This document shows, piece by piece, positions 1 to 6,391 of a stretch of 10,079 bases of DNA. This DNA is from Limiplasma sp045540635 (GTDB lineage: Bacteria; Bacillota; Clostridia; Christensenellales; Aristaeellaceae). Position 1 is the first letter of the stretch; each line of letters starts with the position of its first letter. The stretch lies in the NCBI GenBank assembly GCA_045540635.1, contig JAZQHO010000111.1, positions 1 to 10,079 on the forward strand, in the 5' to 3' direction. Below the pieces are notes generated by a model that saw nothing but the letters and a program-made list of their open reading frames with translations, ran no database searches and was not told the origin of the DNA. The position numbers and the translations under genes are program-made.

Positions 1-1
1 C

Positions 2-1738
2 CCCACCCCCACGCAGGCACCGCAGAACACGCCCGGTGCAACGGATGGTCAGGGCAGCAATCAGGACGATTGGAACAATTGGACGTGGAATACCTCCAAC
101 ACCACCAATTCGCCGGTCAATACCAGCGGTTCTGTCATTACCCAGAACATCAAGCCCACCAACTCCCCCGAGGGCAATAACGGCAGCACCCCCATCAACA
201 ACACCGGCAGCAATACGTCCTCCGGCAATAACTCCTCTTCCGGCAACGGCAGCTCCTCCTCCGGCAGTAACAACTCCTCCGGCAGCAGCAGCAGCTCCTC
301 CGGCAACAACTCTTCTTCCAATAATAATTCTTCTTCCGGTAACAAGACCCTGCGTCTTGGCTCCACCGGCACCGAAGTGCGCAACCTGCAGAAGCGCCTC
401 AAAGAGCTTAAGTACTACAACGGCAGCGTGGACGGCGACTACGGCACCGGCACCTTCAATGCGGTCAAGGCTTTCCAGCAGAACAACAACCTGAAGGCCG
501 ACGGCGTTGCAGGCCCCAAGACCCTGGAGCTGGTCTACAGCTACTACGCAGTCTCCGCCAACACCACCGGCAGCGGCTCCGGCGGCGGCGGCCAGTCCAG
601 CAACGGCAATAGCTCCTCTGCCAATAACAATTCTTCTTCCAATAACAACTCTTCCTCCGGCAACAGCGGCAGCAGCTCTTCCGGCAACGGCAGCAGCTCC
701 TCCAATGCCGACAGCTACACCAACGGCAAGACCAACATCTATCTGGATCTGGGCGACACCGGCTCTCAGGTGCGCATTATGCAGAACCGCCTCATCGTGC
801 TGGGCTACCTGACCGGTACCGCCAACGGCAAGTTCGAAGCCACCACCGAAGCCGCGGTCAAGGCCTTCCAGCAGCGCCACAATATGTACGCCGACGGCAT
901 CGCCGGCCCCGATACCCTCACCAAGCTCTATTCCTCCTCTGCCAAGAAGGCTGAAAGCGTGGTCGCCAATCTGGGCAGCTTGAAGGAAGGTTCTCAGGGC
1001 GCTGCGGTGCGTGCGCTGCAGAAAAACCTGAAAACCCTCGGCTACTACACCGGCGTGGTGGACGGTGACTACGGCACCGGTACCGTGGCTGCGGTCACTG
1101 CCTTCCAGGCCGCCAACGGCCTCACTGCCGACGGTATCGCAGGCATCAGCACCCAGAATGCCATCATCGTTGCCATCTACGGCGATTCTTCCGCCACCGG
1201 CAGTGGCAGCGGCAGCGGTTCCCAGTCCGGCAACAACGGCTCCACCAGCCCCGTCACCTATGGCTCCACCGCTACCAGCAACGGCTACACCACCGTTTCT
1301 GCCTCCAGCGGCAACACCGCCAACGTGACCGCCGTGCAGAGCGCTCTCTCCGCCAAGGGCTACTACTCCGGCTCTCTGGATGGCAAGTACGGCTCCGGCA
1401 CTCAGGAGGCTGTTGAAAAGTTCCAGCGTGCGCAGGGTCTGCGCGTTACCGGCATGGCAGGCCCCACCACCCAGCGCCTGCTCTACGGCGGCACCGCTGC
1501 CGATGGCAAGTACTCCAAGCTGGAAAGAGGCAGCTCCGGCTCCAAGGTAAAGATGCTCCAGTACGCTCTCTATGAGATGAAGTACTACGACGGCAACATC
1601 ACCGGCAAGTACGACGAAGCCACCGAAGCTGCCGTAATGCTGTTCCAGGATTGCAACGGTCTGGAGATCGACGGCGTTGCCGGGCAGAAAACCCAGCAGC
1701 TGCTCTACTCCTCCAACGCAAAGCCCTGCACCAAGTAA
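2..1738 (+). CDS. Cell-wall protein with five PG_binding_1 modules (5' partial)
   Basis: The frame is open from the left window edge to TAA at 1736-1738, giving 578 residues with the true start off the window; the internal ATG at 377 falls inside the first module and is not a start. Five peptidoglycan-binding (PG_binding_1-like) modules lie at about residues 115-180, 244-311, 323-391, 438-497 and 504-571. Each shows the family pattern: G-S-x-G-x-x-V-x-x-L-Q, then LGYY/LKYY, DGxYGxGT, AVxxFQ and a final DGxAGPxT. Modules 1-2, 2-3 and 3-4 are separated by Ser/Asn/Gly-rich linkers, and residues 1-114 are also Pro/Thr/Asn/Ser-rich with three Trp (WNNWTW). No catalytic domain is visible; one could lie upstream. 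The family binds cell-wall peptidoglycan, so an extracytoplasmic, wall-associated protein is likely. Its promoter and any signal peptide are outside the window. A terminator follows at once. Confidence 0.88.
   Translation, partial: PTPTQAPQNTPGATDGQGSNQDDWNNWTWNTSNTTNSPVNTSGSVITQNIKPTNSPEGNNGSTPINNTGSNTSSGNNSSSGNGSSSSGSNNSSGSSSSSSGNNSSSNNNSSSGNKTLRLGSTGTEVRNLQKRLKELKYYNGSVDGDYGTGTFNAVKAFQQNNNLKADGVAGPKTLELVYSYYAVSANTTGSGSGGGGQSSNGNSSSANNNSSSNNNSSSGNSGSSSSGNGSSSSNADSYTNGKTNIYLDLGDTGSQVRIMQNRLIVLGYLTGTANGKFEATTEAAVKAFQQRHNMYADGIAGPDTLTKLYSSSAKKAESVVANLGSLKEGSQGAAVRALQKNLKTLGYYTGVVDGDYGTGTVAAVTAFQAANGLTADGIAGISTQNAIIVAIYGDSSATGSGSGSGSQSGNNGSTSPVTYGSTATSNGYTTVSASSGNTANVTAVQSALSAKGYYSGSLDGKYGSGTQEAVEKFQRAQGLRVTGMAGPTTQRLLYGGTAADGKYSKLERGSSGSKVKMLQYALYEMKYYDGNITGKYDEATEAAVMLFQDCNGLEIDGVAGQKTQQLLYSSNAKPCTK
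206..340 (+). repeat. Ser/Asn/Gly low-complexity linker 1
   Basis: In-frame runs of TCC/TCT/AGC (Ser), AAC/AAT (Asn) and GGC (Gly) encode irregular GNNSSS- and GSSSS-type units just before the first peptidoglycan-binding module. The composition suggests a flexible, disordered extracellular spacer. The repeated TCC and GGC triplets make this stretch prone to length change. Confidence 0.8.
344..1714 (+). repeat. Five diverged tandem PG-binding modules
   Basis: Modules of about 60-68 codons start near 344, 731, 968, 1313 and 1511. Some similarity survives at DNA level: the 14-mer GACTACGGCACCGG occurs at 437-450 and again at 1067-1080, and 461-481 matches 854-874 at 20 of 21 bases. This suggests duplication within the gene. 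Modules 4 and 5 have diverged more at the DNA level. Confidence 0.75.
569..703 (+). repeat. Ser/Asn/Gly low-complexity linker 2
   Basis: This is a second spacer of the same kind between modules 1 and 2. It opens with a Gly run (GSGSGGGG) and continues with NNNSSS and GSSSS units. It is 45 codons long, the same as the first linker as delimited here. A shorter relative (about 1187-1249, GSGSGS type) separates modules 3 and 4, while modules 4 and 5 have no such spacer. Confidence 0.8.
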
Positions 1739-1761
1739 TCCTTGGCAGGCCTGAACGATGC

Positions 1762-1788
1762 ACCCCCCGCCACCCGGCGGGGGGTTTT
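1762..1788 (+). terminator. Intrinsic terminator of the PG-binding protein gene
   Basis: CCCCCCGCC at 1763-1771 pairs perfectly with GGCGGGGGG at 1776-1784 around a 4-nt ACCC loop. A1762-T1785 can add a tenth pair, and the stem is followed directly by TTTT. It lies 24 nt after the stop codon. The T-tract is short but the stem is very stable. Confidence 0.88.
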
Positions 1789-1824
1789 AAATTGCTGCCA
1801 ATGTGTGAATTTTTGGGCAAACCT

Positions 1825-1852
1825 TTGTAATAACGTACTTATGTGGTATAAT
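1825..1852 (+). promoter_or_regulatory. Sigma-A-type extended -10 promoter
   Basis: A perfect TATAAT at 1847-1852 is preceded by TGG, giving a TGn extended -10 (TG at 1844-1845). A TTGTAA -35 (4 of 6 to TTGACA) lies at 1825-1830 with a 16-bp spacer. Transcription would begin near 1859, leaving a leader of about 80 nt before the DUF624 gene. The stretch is AT-rich compared with its surroundings and lies just after a terminator, as expected for a new transcription unit. Confidence 0.85.
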
Positions 1853-1864
1853 GCAGAGTGAATA

Positions 1865-1908
1865 TGTGTGCACATTGCGCACAGGCTCCAAGGGGCTGTC
1901 CCAGCCCC
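1865..1908 (+). promoter_or_regulatory. Structured 5' leader with two hairpins
   Basis: Two adjacent hairpins are visible. The first pairs TGTGTGC (1865-1871) with GCGCACA (1877-1883), seven pairs including one G-U, around a 5-nt loop. The second pairs GGGGCTG (1892-1898) with CAGCCCC (1902-1908) around TCC. A weaker pairing of AACCT (1914-1918) with AGGTT (1928-1932) could partly cover the ribosome binding site. It matches no riboswitch class I recognise and is too short for most. It may stabilise the mRNA or bind a regulator. Confidence 0.45.
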
Positions 1909-1924
1909 GCAGGAACCTTTTTGC

Positions 1925-1930
1925 AGGAGG
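1925..1930 (+). promoter_or_regulatory. Start-deciding ribosome binding site
   Basis: AGGAGG lies 7 nt before ATG 1938. It fixes the DUF624 start there rather than at the in-frame ATG 1851, which overlaps the -10 box and would lie upstream of the predicted transcript start. Confidence 0.9.
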
Positions 1931-1937
1931 TTTTATC

Positions 1938-2930
1938 ATGTTCGGAAAAGCAATGAATCGCTATTACTACGGCAAAAGCGGTCAGGGCGACTTTAACAAG
2001 GACGATCTGCCCACCAACCGCTGGCAGCTGTTCTGGGAGATGCTTCGGGTGCGCCTTTCCGGTCTGGTGCGCCTGAACCTGATGTATGTGGTGTGCTGGC
2101 TGCCCGCCATCATCATTATCGGGCGTTTCTTTGCCATGGGCATTTCCGCACTGGATGCGCTGGGCAATATGCAGACCCAGCTGGATGCAGGCGAGATTAC
2201 GCAGGAGATCTTTGCACAGCAGTTCGGCCAGTATGCCGAAGCCATTCTGGCGCTGCTGTTCCAGACCCTTTTGCTGCTGATCCCCGGCATTGCCATCACC
2301 GGCCCATGGACCGCCGGCGTGGCCTATGTTACCCGCAACTGGGCAAGGGATGAGCACGCCTTTATCTGGAGCGATTTTATCGATGCCGTCAAGGCCAACT
2401 GGAAGCAGGCGCTCATCACCTCCACCATCACCGGTCTGATGCCCACCATCGTCTATGTGTGCAACCGCTACTACGGCGGCATGGTCAACAGCAATGTGCT
2501 GTTCATCGTGCCTCAGGTGCTGTGCTGGCTCATCGGCCTCATCTGGCTGCTGATGCTGCCCTACATCTACCCCATCATGGTCACTTACGAGCTCAGCTAT
2601 AAGGGCGTTCTGCGCAACGCTGCCCTGCTGGCCATTGCCCGGCTGCCTTTCAGCGTGCTCATCCGCCTTGCGCTGATGGTGCCCGCCGCCATCGCCGCGC
2701 TGTTCGTGTTCCTGCTCACACAGTACACCTTCATCATCCTGCTGGTGCTGGGCGGCTACTATGTGCTGTTCGGCTTCGCTTTCAGCCGGTTCATCAGCGC
2801 CAGCTACACCAACGGCGTATTCGATAAGTACATCAACCCCAACATTGAGGGCGCCAAGGTGAATCAGGGTCTCTACAACGAGGAAGAGGAAGAAGAAGAA
2901 GAAGAGGACGAGACCATCGCCGCCGAATAA
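1938..2930 (+). CDS. DUF624/YesL-like integral membrane protein
   Basis: This 330-residue protein has several hydrophobic segments (roughly residues 43-66, 101-130, 186-216, 238-260 and 262-285), with a less certain one near 160-178. The central block, with ITGPWTAGVAYVTRNWARDE at 120-139 followed by FIWSDFIDAVKANWKQAL, resembles the DUF624 family (YesL type), common in Firmicutes, sometimes near sugar-use genes and without a settled biochemical function. The N-terminus (YYYGKSGQGDF, then a basic amphipathic stretch) and the C-terminus are likely cytoplasmic. The C-terminus is odd: nine consecutive Glu and then DE (about 315-325), encoded by a GAA/GAG run. The gene heads a unit with the spore protein and methyltransferase genes downstream, driven by the 1825-1852 promoter. 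The family call is by motif recognition; a role in transport or membrane stress would be guesswork. Confidence 0.85.
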   Translation: MFGKAMNRYYYGKSGQGDFNKDDLPTNRWQLFWEMLRVRLSGLVRLNLMYVVCWLPAIIIIGRFFAMGISALDALGNMQTQLDAGEITQEIFAQQFGQYAEAILALLFQTLLLLIPGIAITGPWTAGVAYVTRNWARDEHAFIWSDFIDAVKANWKQALITSTITGLMPTIVYVCNRYYGGMVNSNVLFIVPQVLCWLIGLIWLLMLPYIYPIMVTYELSYKGVLRNAALLAIARLPFSVLIRLALMVPAAIAALFVFLLTQYTFIILLVLGGYYVLFGFAFSRFISASYTNGVFDKYINPNIEGAKVNQGLYNEEEEEEEEEDETIAAE

Positions 2931-2936
2931 TGCATT

Positions 2937-2977
2937 CCCCCGCCTTTGGGCATCCTGCACAGCAGGAAAGGGGGGAG
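2937..2977 (+). promoter_or_regulatory. Intergenic hairpin covering the SASP ribosome binding site
   Basis: CCTTT (2943-2947) pairs with AAAGG (2967-2971), and CCCC (2938-2941) pairs with GGGG (2972-2975) across a bulged G2942. Inside lies a small stem, TCCTGC (2953-2958) with GCAGGA (2962-2967), sharing A2967 with the outer stem. The purine-rich GGGGGAG at 2971-2977, the likely ribosome binding site for ATG 2985, is therefore largely paired. No T-tract follows (AGAAAACG), so this is not an ordinary terminator. It could limit translation of the spore gene on read-through transcripts. Confidence 0.45.
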
Positions 2978-2984
2978 AAAACGT

Positions 2985-3185
2985 ATGAAGGATCAGCTTC
3001 TTTCCGGCGCGCTGCGCCGCAATGCCGCCAGCTACCTGAGCCAGCAGGAAAAGCGCAAGTACGAGATCGCCCGGGAGCTGGGGCTGCTGGACAAGATCCG
3101 CAGCGTCGGCTGGGCGGGGCTCAGCGCCAAGGAAACAGGCCGCATCGGCGGTCTGATGCATAAGCACACAAGCAAAGGAGATTAG
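2985..3185 (+). CDS. Alpha/beta-type small acid-soluble spore protein (SASP)-like
   Basis: This is a small basic protein of 66 residues. KYEIARELG at 25-33 matches the conserved first SASP block, including the Glu-Ile-Ala (27-29) where the germination protease GPR cuts family members. The segment LSAKETGRIGGLM (46-58) matches the second conserved block (x-G-x-x-GG-x-M). The middle, with DKIRSVGWAGL, looks closer to the SspF-like branch than to SspA/B. Such proteins coat forespore DNA and protect it from UV and heat, then serve as amino acid supply at germination. ATG 2985 is chosen because GGGGGAG lies 7 nt upstream; the in-frame TTG 2946 has no good binding site. The gene sits between a membrane protein and a methyltransferase, and its end overlaps the methyltransferase ribosome binding site. 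I found no convincing sigma-G promoter. Confidence 0.8.
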   Translation: MKDQLLSGALRRNAASYLSQQEKRKYEIARELGLLDKIRSVGWAGLSAKETGRIGGLMHKHTSKGD

Positions 3186-3186
3186 T

Positions 3187-3942
3187 ATGTACGCAGCATT
3201 CGCATCTGTATACGACCGCCTGATGGCAGACGTTGATTATCAAGCATGGGCGGCCTTCTACCACGCCCTGATGGAGCGCTACGGCCTTACCCGGGGCAAT
3301 GTATGCGAGTGCGCCTGCGGCACCGGCAGTCTGACCATCCCGCTGGCCAAGCTGGGCTACACCATCACCGGCGTGGATCTCTCTGCCGATATGCTCTTTG
3401 AAGCCTCCATGAAGGCACGCAAGGCAGGGCTGGGCATCCCCTTTGTAAAGCAGGATATGTGCCAGCTGAAGCTGCACCGGCATATGGATGCGGTGCTCTG
3501 CACCAACGACGGCATCAATTACCTGAAAAACAGCGAGGAGCTTACCCAGTTCTTTACCCGCGCCTACGAGACCCTCAAGGAGGGCGGCGTGCTGATGATG
3601 GATCTCAGCACCCCCTACAAGCTGGAGCATGTGCTGGGCAACCACTTCATCGGCGATGAGACCGAGGATATCGCCTACCTGTGGCAGAACCGCTACCACA
3701 TACACGAAAAGTATGTGGAGCTGAATCTGGCTATCTTCGTACGCCAGCAGGACGAGACCTACACCCGTATCGGTGAGTACCAGAAGCAGTACGTGCACGA
3801 ATCCAGCGAGATCTTCGATCTGCTCAAAACCGTTGGCTTTGAGCGCATCGGCCTCTTTGGCGACAAGCGCATGGAAGCGCCCCGGGATAAGGAGAACCGC
3901 TGGTTCATTACTGCCAGAAAGCCGTTTTTGCCCAAGGAGTAA
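3187..3942 (+). CDS. Class I SAM-dependent methyltransferase
   Basis: The protein has 251 residues with a Rossmann-type methyltransferase fold. Motif I is CECACGTGSL (40-49), the acidic residue after strand 2 is in GVDLS (62-66), motif II is QDM (89-91), and the strand-4 region is DAVLCTNDGINYL (101-113). The N-terminus MYAAFASVYDRLM and the later FDLLKTVGFE (210-219) resemble the small-molecule methyltransferases common in Clostridia and related to the YqeM/UbiE-like group. The substrate cannot be read from the sequence. Its ribosome binding site AAGGAG (3175-3180) lies inside the end of the spore gene, and only one base separates TAG 3183-3185 from ATG 3187, so the two are probably translationally coupled. 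The terminator at 3949-3988 ends this unit. Confidence 0.88.
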   Translation: MYAAFASVYDRLMADVDYQAWAAFYHALMERYGLTRGNVCECACGTGSLTIPLAKLGYTITGVDLSADMLFEASMKARKAGLGIPFVKQDMCQLKLHRHMDAVLCTNDGINYLKNSEELTQFFTRAYETLKEGGVLMMDLSTPYKLEHVLGNHFIGDETEDIAYLWQNRYHIHEKYVELNLAIFVRQQDETYTRIGEYQKQYVHESSEIFDLLKTVGFERIGLFGDKRMEAPRDKENRWFITARKPFLPKE

Positions 3943-3948
3943 GGGAAG

Positions 3949-3988
3949 GGGAACAGCAGCTTTGGCAGTTGCTGTTCCCTGTGTTTTT
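3949..3988 (+). terminator. Intrinsic terminator after the methyltransferase gene
   Basis: GGGAACAGCAGC (3949-3960) pairs with GTTGCTGTTCCC (3968-3979) over 12 pairs including one G-U, around a 7-nt loop TTTGGCA. TGTG and then TTTTT (3984-3988) follow. The T-tract is offset by four bases from the stem, so termination may be incomplete. I see no clear promoter between this hairpin and hslO, so read-through may matter. Confidence 0.78.
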
Positions 3989-4035
3989 CCATAGCCGCGA
4001 AACACATCTGTTCATCCCCCCACCGCATACCACAC

Positions 4036-4041
4036 AGGAGG
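4036..4041 (+). promoter_or_regulatory. hslO ribosome binding site with long spacing
   Basis: A perfect AGGAGG is followed by 11 nt before ATG 4053, at the long end of the usual range. No closer in-frame start exists, and the next in-frame ATG (4089) is farther still and would begin just before the conserved MLHITLADG. The sequence therefore supports the 4053 start. Confidence 0.7.
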
Positions 4042-4052
4042 TTTTCCCCGCC

Positions 4053-4970
4053 ATGAGCACCCTCAACACCATTCCCACCAACGAAAACATGAAGGACGAA
4101 ATGCTCCATATCACCCTTGCAGACGGCATGGTACGCGGTCTGCTGCTCACCGCCACCGGTGTGGTGGCCAAGGCGGCTGCCATCCACTGCACGTCTCCCC
4201 TTTCCACCGCTGCGCTGGGTCGCAGCCTGATGGGCACCGCCATGATGGGCGCCATGCTCAAGGGCGAAGGCGATTCCGTTACCGTTACCATCGACGGCGG
4301 CGGCCCCATCGGCAAGATCGTTTGCGTAGCCGACCGGGAGAGCGTGCGCGGCTGCGTGGATGTGCCCAACCTGTTCATGCCCCTCAGGGCGGATGGCAAG
4401 CTCTCCGTGGGCATGGCGGTAGGCCGGGAAGGTCGCATGAGCGTTGTGAAGGATCTGGGTCTCAAGCGCCCCTATGTGGGCCAGACCGAGCTGATCAGCG
4501 GCGAGATCGCCGAGGATTTTGCCGCCTACTACACCCAGAGCGAGCAGACCCCCACCCTGCAGAGCCTTGGCGTGCTGGTCAACGGCGAAAACGTGCTCTC
4601 CGCAGGCGGCGTGCTTCTGCAGGTGATGCCCGGCTGCACCGATGATGTGATCGAGCAGCTGGAGCTGCGCTCCCCCCTGATGTACGACATCAGCCGCGAA
4701 CTGTGCTACGAAAGCATGGAGGATCTCATGTCCCGCTGGTTCGATGGTCTCAAACCCGTCATCCTTGACCGCAAGCCGCTGGAATACCGCTGCGCCTGCT
4801 CCCGGGAGCGCATGGAAAAAGCGCTCATCGCGCTGGGTCGGGAGGAGCTCACCCGCATAATCGAGGACGAGACCGAGGGCGCAGAGCTCACCTGCCATTT
4901 CTGCAAGCGCAGCCACCAGTTTACACAGGGCGATCTGATCAAACTGCTCAACAAGGCGCAGGAAAAGTGA
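4053..4970 (+). CDS. hslO: Hsp33 family redox-regulated molecular chaperone
   Basis: This 305-residue protein is close to the usual Hsp33 length. The N-terminal domain has the family signatures: an early DGMVRGLLLTATG block (24-36), the PLSTAALGRSLMGTAMMG helix (49-66), and IDGGGPIGKI (80-89) with several conserved glycines. SGEIAEDFAAYYTQSEQ (149-165) is the typical oligomer/substrate-surface block. The C-terminal zinc centre has all four cysteines as CxC (247, 249) and CxxC (281, 284). In this family they bind zinc in the reduced, inactive state and form disulfides under oxidative stress, which unfolds the switch region and turns on ATP-independent holdase activity. The protein is cytosolic. 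It is the first gene of a likely five-gene operon, with a 27-nt gap to the next gene. Identification is secure. Confidence 0.97.
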   Translation: MSTLNTIPTNENMKDEMLHITLADGMVRGLLLTATGVVAKAAAIHCTSPLSTAALGRSLMGTAMMGAMLKGEGDSVTVTIDGGGPIGKIVCVADRESVRGCVDVPNLFMPLRADGKLSVGMAVGREGRMSVVKDLGLKRPYVGQTELISGEIAEDFAAYYTQSEQTPTLQSLGVLVNGENVLSAGGVLLQVMPGCTDDVIEQLELRSPLMYDISRELCYESMEDLMSRWFDGLKPVILDRKPLEYRCACSRERMEKALIALGREELTRIIEDETEGAELTCHFCKRSHQFTQGDLIKLLNKAQEK

Positions 4971-4997
4971 TCCGCCGACCATAGAGGAAAACAAACC

Positions 4998-6356
4998 ATG
5001 AAAGACAACGTGATCTCCGTCGATTTTGCCAAACCGGCAGACAAGCTGCTTCAGCTGGCGCGGGAAGCGAAAAAAAACGGCCGTACAGAGCATGCAATGG
5101 CATTGTACCGGGCTGTACTGAAAAAAGAGATGCGCCATTTCGAAGCCGGGCTGGAGCTGGCGGTGCTTCTGTGGGAAAGCGGCATGTGGCAGACCTCCTA
5201 CCAGGAGTGCTGCCGCCTGTACGCGCTCTACCCCCGGCAGGAAAAGCTCTTCGGCCTCATGTACCGCAACCTTCTGGCCATCGGTCTGGAGGATGATGCC
5301 CGCTTTGCCTACGAGCGGTACATGCTGCACCTGTACCACCACCCGGAGGATGGGCTGAACCTGGGCGAGAGCGACCCGCCCATTCCGGAGAAGCCGCCCC
5401 GCCACCGCTACGAACGCCTTCTGGATCGCGCCATGCGGCACATGAGCGCCGGCAGGCTGAGCCGTGCCAACCGGCTGCTGATGCATGCAAACCGCCGTGC
5501 ATTTCCCTGCCACGACCTGCGCCGCGGCCTGCTGGAAGTGCACCTGATGCACCGCATGGGCATGGATGAGGAAGCCGCCGCCATCGTGGACGGCATGGTG
5601 CAGGAACACCGGCTGACCGCCGAATACGCCCTTGAAATGATGGATCTGATGTACGAGCTGCGGGGCCCGGAATATGCAGGCAGACTGCTTCTGTACGCCG
5701 CAGCCGTGGCAGAGAGCTGCATCGAGGTACATATGGTGGTACGCGCCGCCCTTTCCTACGAACAGCCCTCTCTGGCAGAGAGTATGCTGATCGATCTGGC
5801 CTACGAATACCCAAAGCGGCCGGATGTGGTCTACAACATGGCCGTTATTGCAGCCTGGCGGGATCAGCGTGCCGCTGCCTGCGAGCACATCCGGCACTGC
5901 ATGGCGCTGGCCCCCACCTGCGCCGAGGTGAACGGTCTCAACCGGCTTTTGACGAATGCCATGCAGGAGAACAAGGGCAGAACCATCAGCGCCATGCCGC
6001 TGAGGCCCTACGGCTCCGGCGGCGGCATGAGCCGTCTGGCCGATGTGCTGTATTTTGCCGAAATGGACGATGATTCCCTGCTCAAATGCATGACAGCCTA
6101 CCCCCAACAGCCCCGTCTGGCGGATGCCATGGTCGCCATGCCCCCTGTTCTGAAAAAGCATATCCTCACGCTGGCTCAACAGCTGGAGCCGGAGGAGGAG
6201 GAAGCTTTCCTCAGGCTGTGCCTACTGTGGTGCGATCTTTCACTGCCGGCATGCGGGGGCATGATCCGGCGCCTTCAGGAGCTGGGCGTTACCGGCCCCG
6301 TGGTGGCGGATGCGGATCACCGCCTACAGACCCTTGACCCGGAAACGGATGACTGA
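4998..6356 (+). CDS. TPR-like helical repeat protein, Met/Cys-rich, unknown function
   Basis: The protein has 452 residues, no signal peptide and no membrane segment, so it is probably cytosolic. Residues 13-110 read as TPR-type helix pairs (for example EHAMALYRAVLKKE at 31-44 and AGLELAVLLWESGMWQ at 50-65). More helix pairs follow a Pro/His linker, at 137-310, and a last helical block lies at 345-430. No catalytic motif is visible. It is unusually rich in Met (28, about 6%) and has 11 Cys, including a CC pair at 71-72. The start is supported by GAGGA at 4984-4988, 9 nt before ATG. It follows hslO by 27 nt, so co-transcription is likely. TPR proteins are usually scaffolds for protein partners. 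A link to Hsp33 is inferred from position only. Confidence 0.82.
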   Translation: MKDNVISVDFAKPADKLLQLAREAKKNGRTEHAMALYRAVLKKEMRHFEAGLELAVLLWESGMWQTSYQECCRLYALYPRQEKLFGLMYRNLLAIGLEDDARFAYERYMLHLYHHPEDGLNLGESDPPIPEKPPRHRYERLLDRAMRHMSAGRLSRANRLLMHANRRAFPCHDLRRGLLEVHLMHRMGMDEEAAAIVDGMVQEHRLTAEYALEMMDLMYELRGPEYAGRLLLYAAAVAESCIEVHMVVRAALSYEQPSLAESMLIDLAYEYPKRPDVVYNMAVIAAWRDQRAAACEHIRHCMALAPTCAEVNGLNRLLTNAMQENKGRTISAMPLRPYGSGGGMSRLADVLYFAEMDDDSLLKCMTAYPQQPRLADAMVAMPPVLKKHILTLAQQLEPEEEEAFLRLCLLWCDLSLPACGGMIRRLQELGVTGPVVADADHRLQTLDPETDD

Positions 6357-6391
6357 CCCCCCGTTTATCGCATAAAGGAGGAAAAAATCCT

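Noticed and set aside
61..402. Antisense frame with striking Leu/Glu/Pro repeats (LLPEE type)
   Set aside because: It is simply the reverse complement of the Ser/Asn/Gly linker codons of the wall protein; the repetition belongs to the sense strand.
1851..1937. Upstream in-frame ATG 1851 as the start of the DUF624 protein
   Set aside because: It overlaps the TATAAT box and lacks a ribosome binding site; ATG 1938 has AGGAGG at the right distance and begins like family members.
2925..2957. Possible sigma-G promoter for the SASP gene: GAATA at 2925-2929 with CATCCTG at 2951-2957
   Set aside because: The boxes resemble the sigma-G consensus as I know it, but the 21-nt spacer is too long against the usual 17-18 nt, and GAATA lies over the stop codon of the upstream gene. 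Not strong enough to annotate.
2930..3163. Open frame overlapping the SASP gene in another frame (77 codons)
   Set aside because: It has no ribosome binding site of its own and an Arg/Gln/Pro-rich composition typical of an off-frame reading; the SASP frame matches a known family.
3962..3995. Possible hslO promoter: TTGGCA at 3962-3967 with CATAGC at 3990-3995
   Set aside because: The spacer is 22 nt, the -10 matches only 3 of 6, and the -35 sits inside the terminator loop. hslO is left without an assigned promoter.
3759..6179. Very long open frame on the - strand (806 codons) opposite the methyltransferase, hslO and TPR genes
   Set aside because: It crosses three real genes and a terminator, is full of His and Gln from reversed codons and matches no family. 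High GC at third positions explains long antisense frames here. The - strand frames at 1839-3167, 3121-4005, 6365-7237, 7243-7893 and 7868-9985 are rejected for the same reason.
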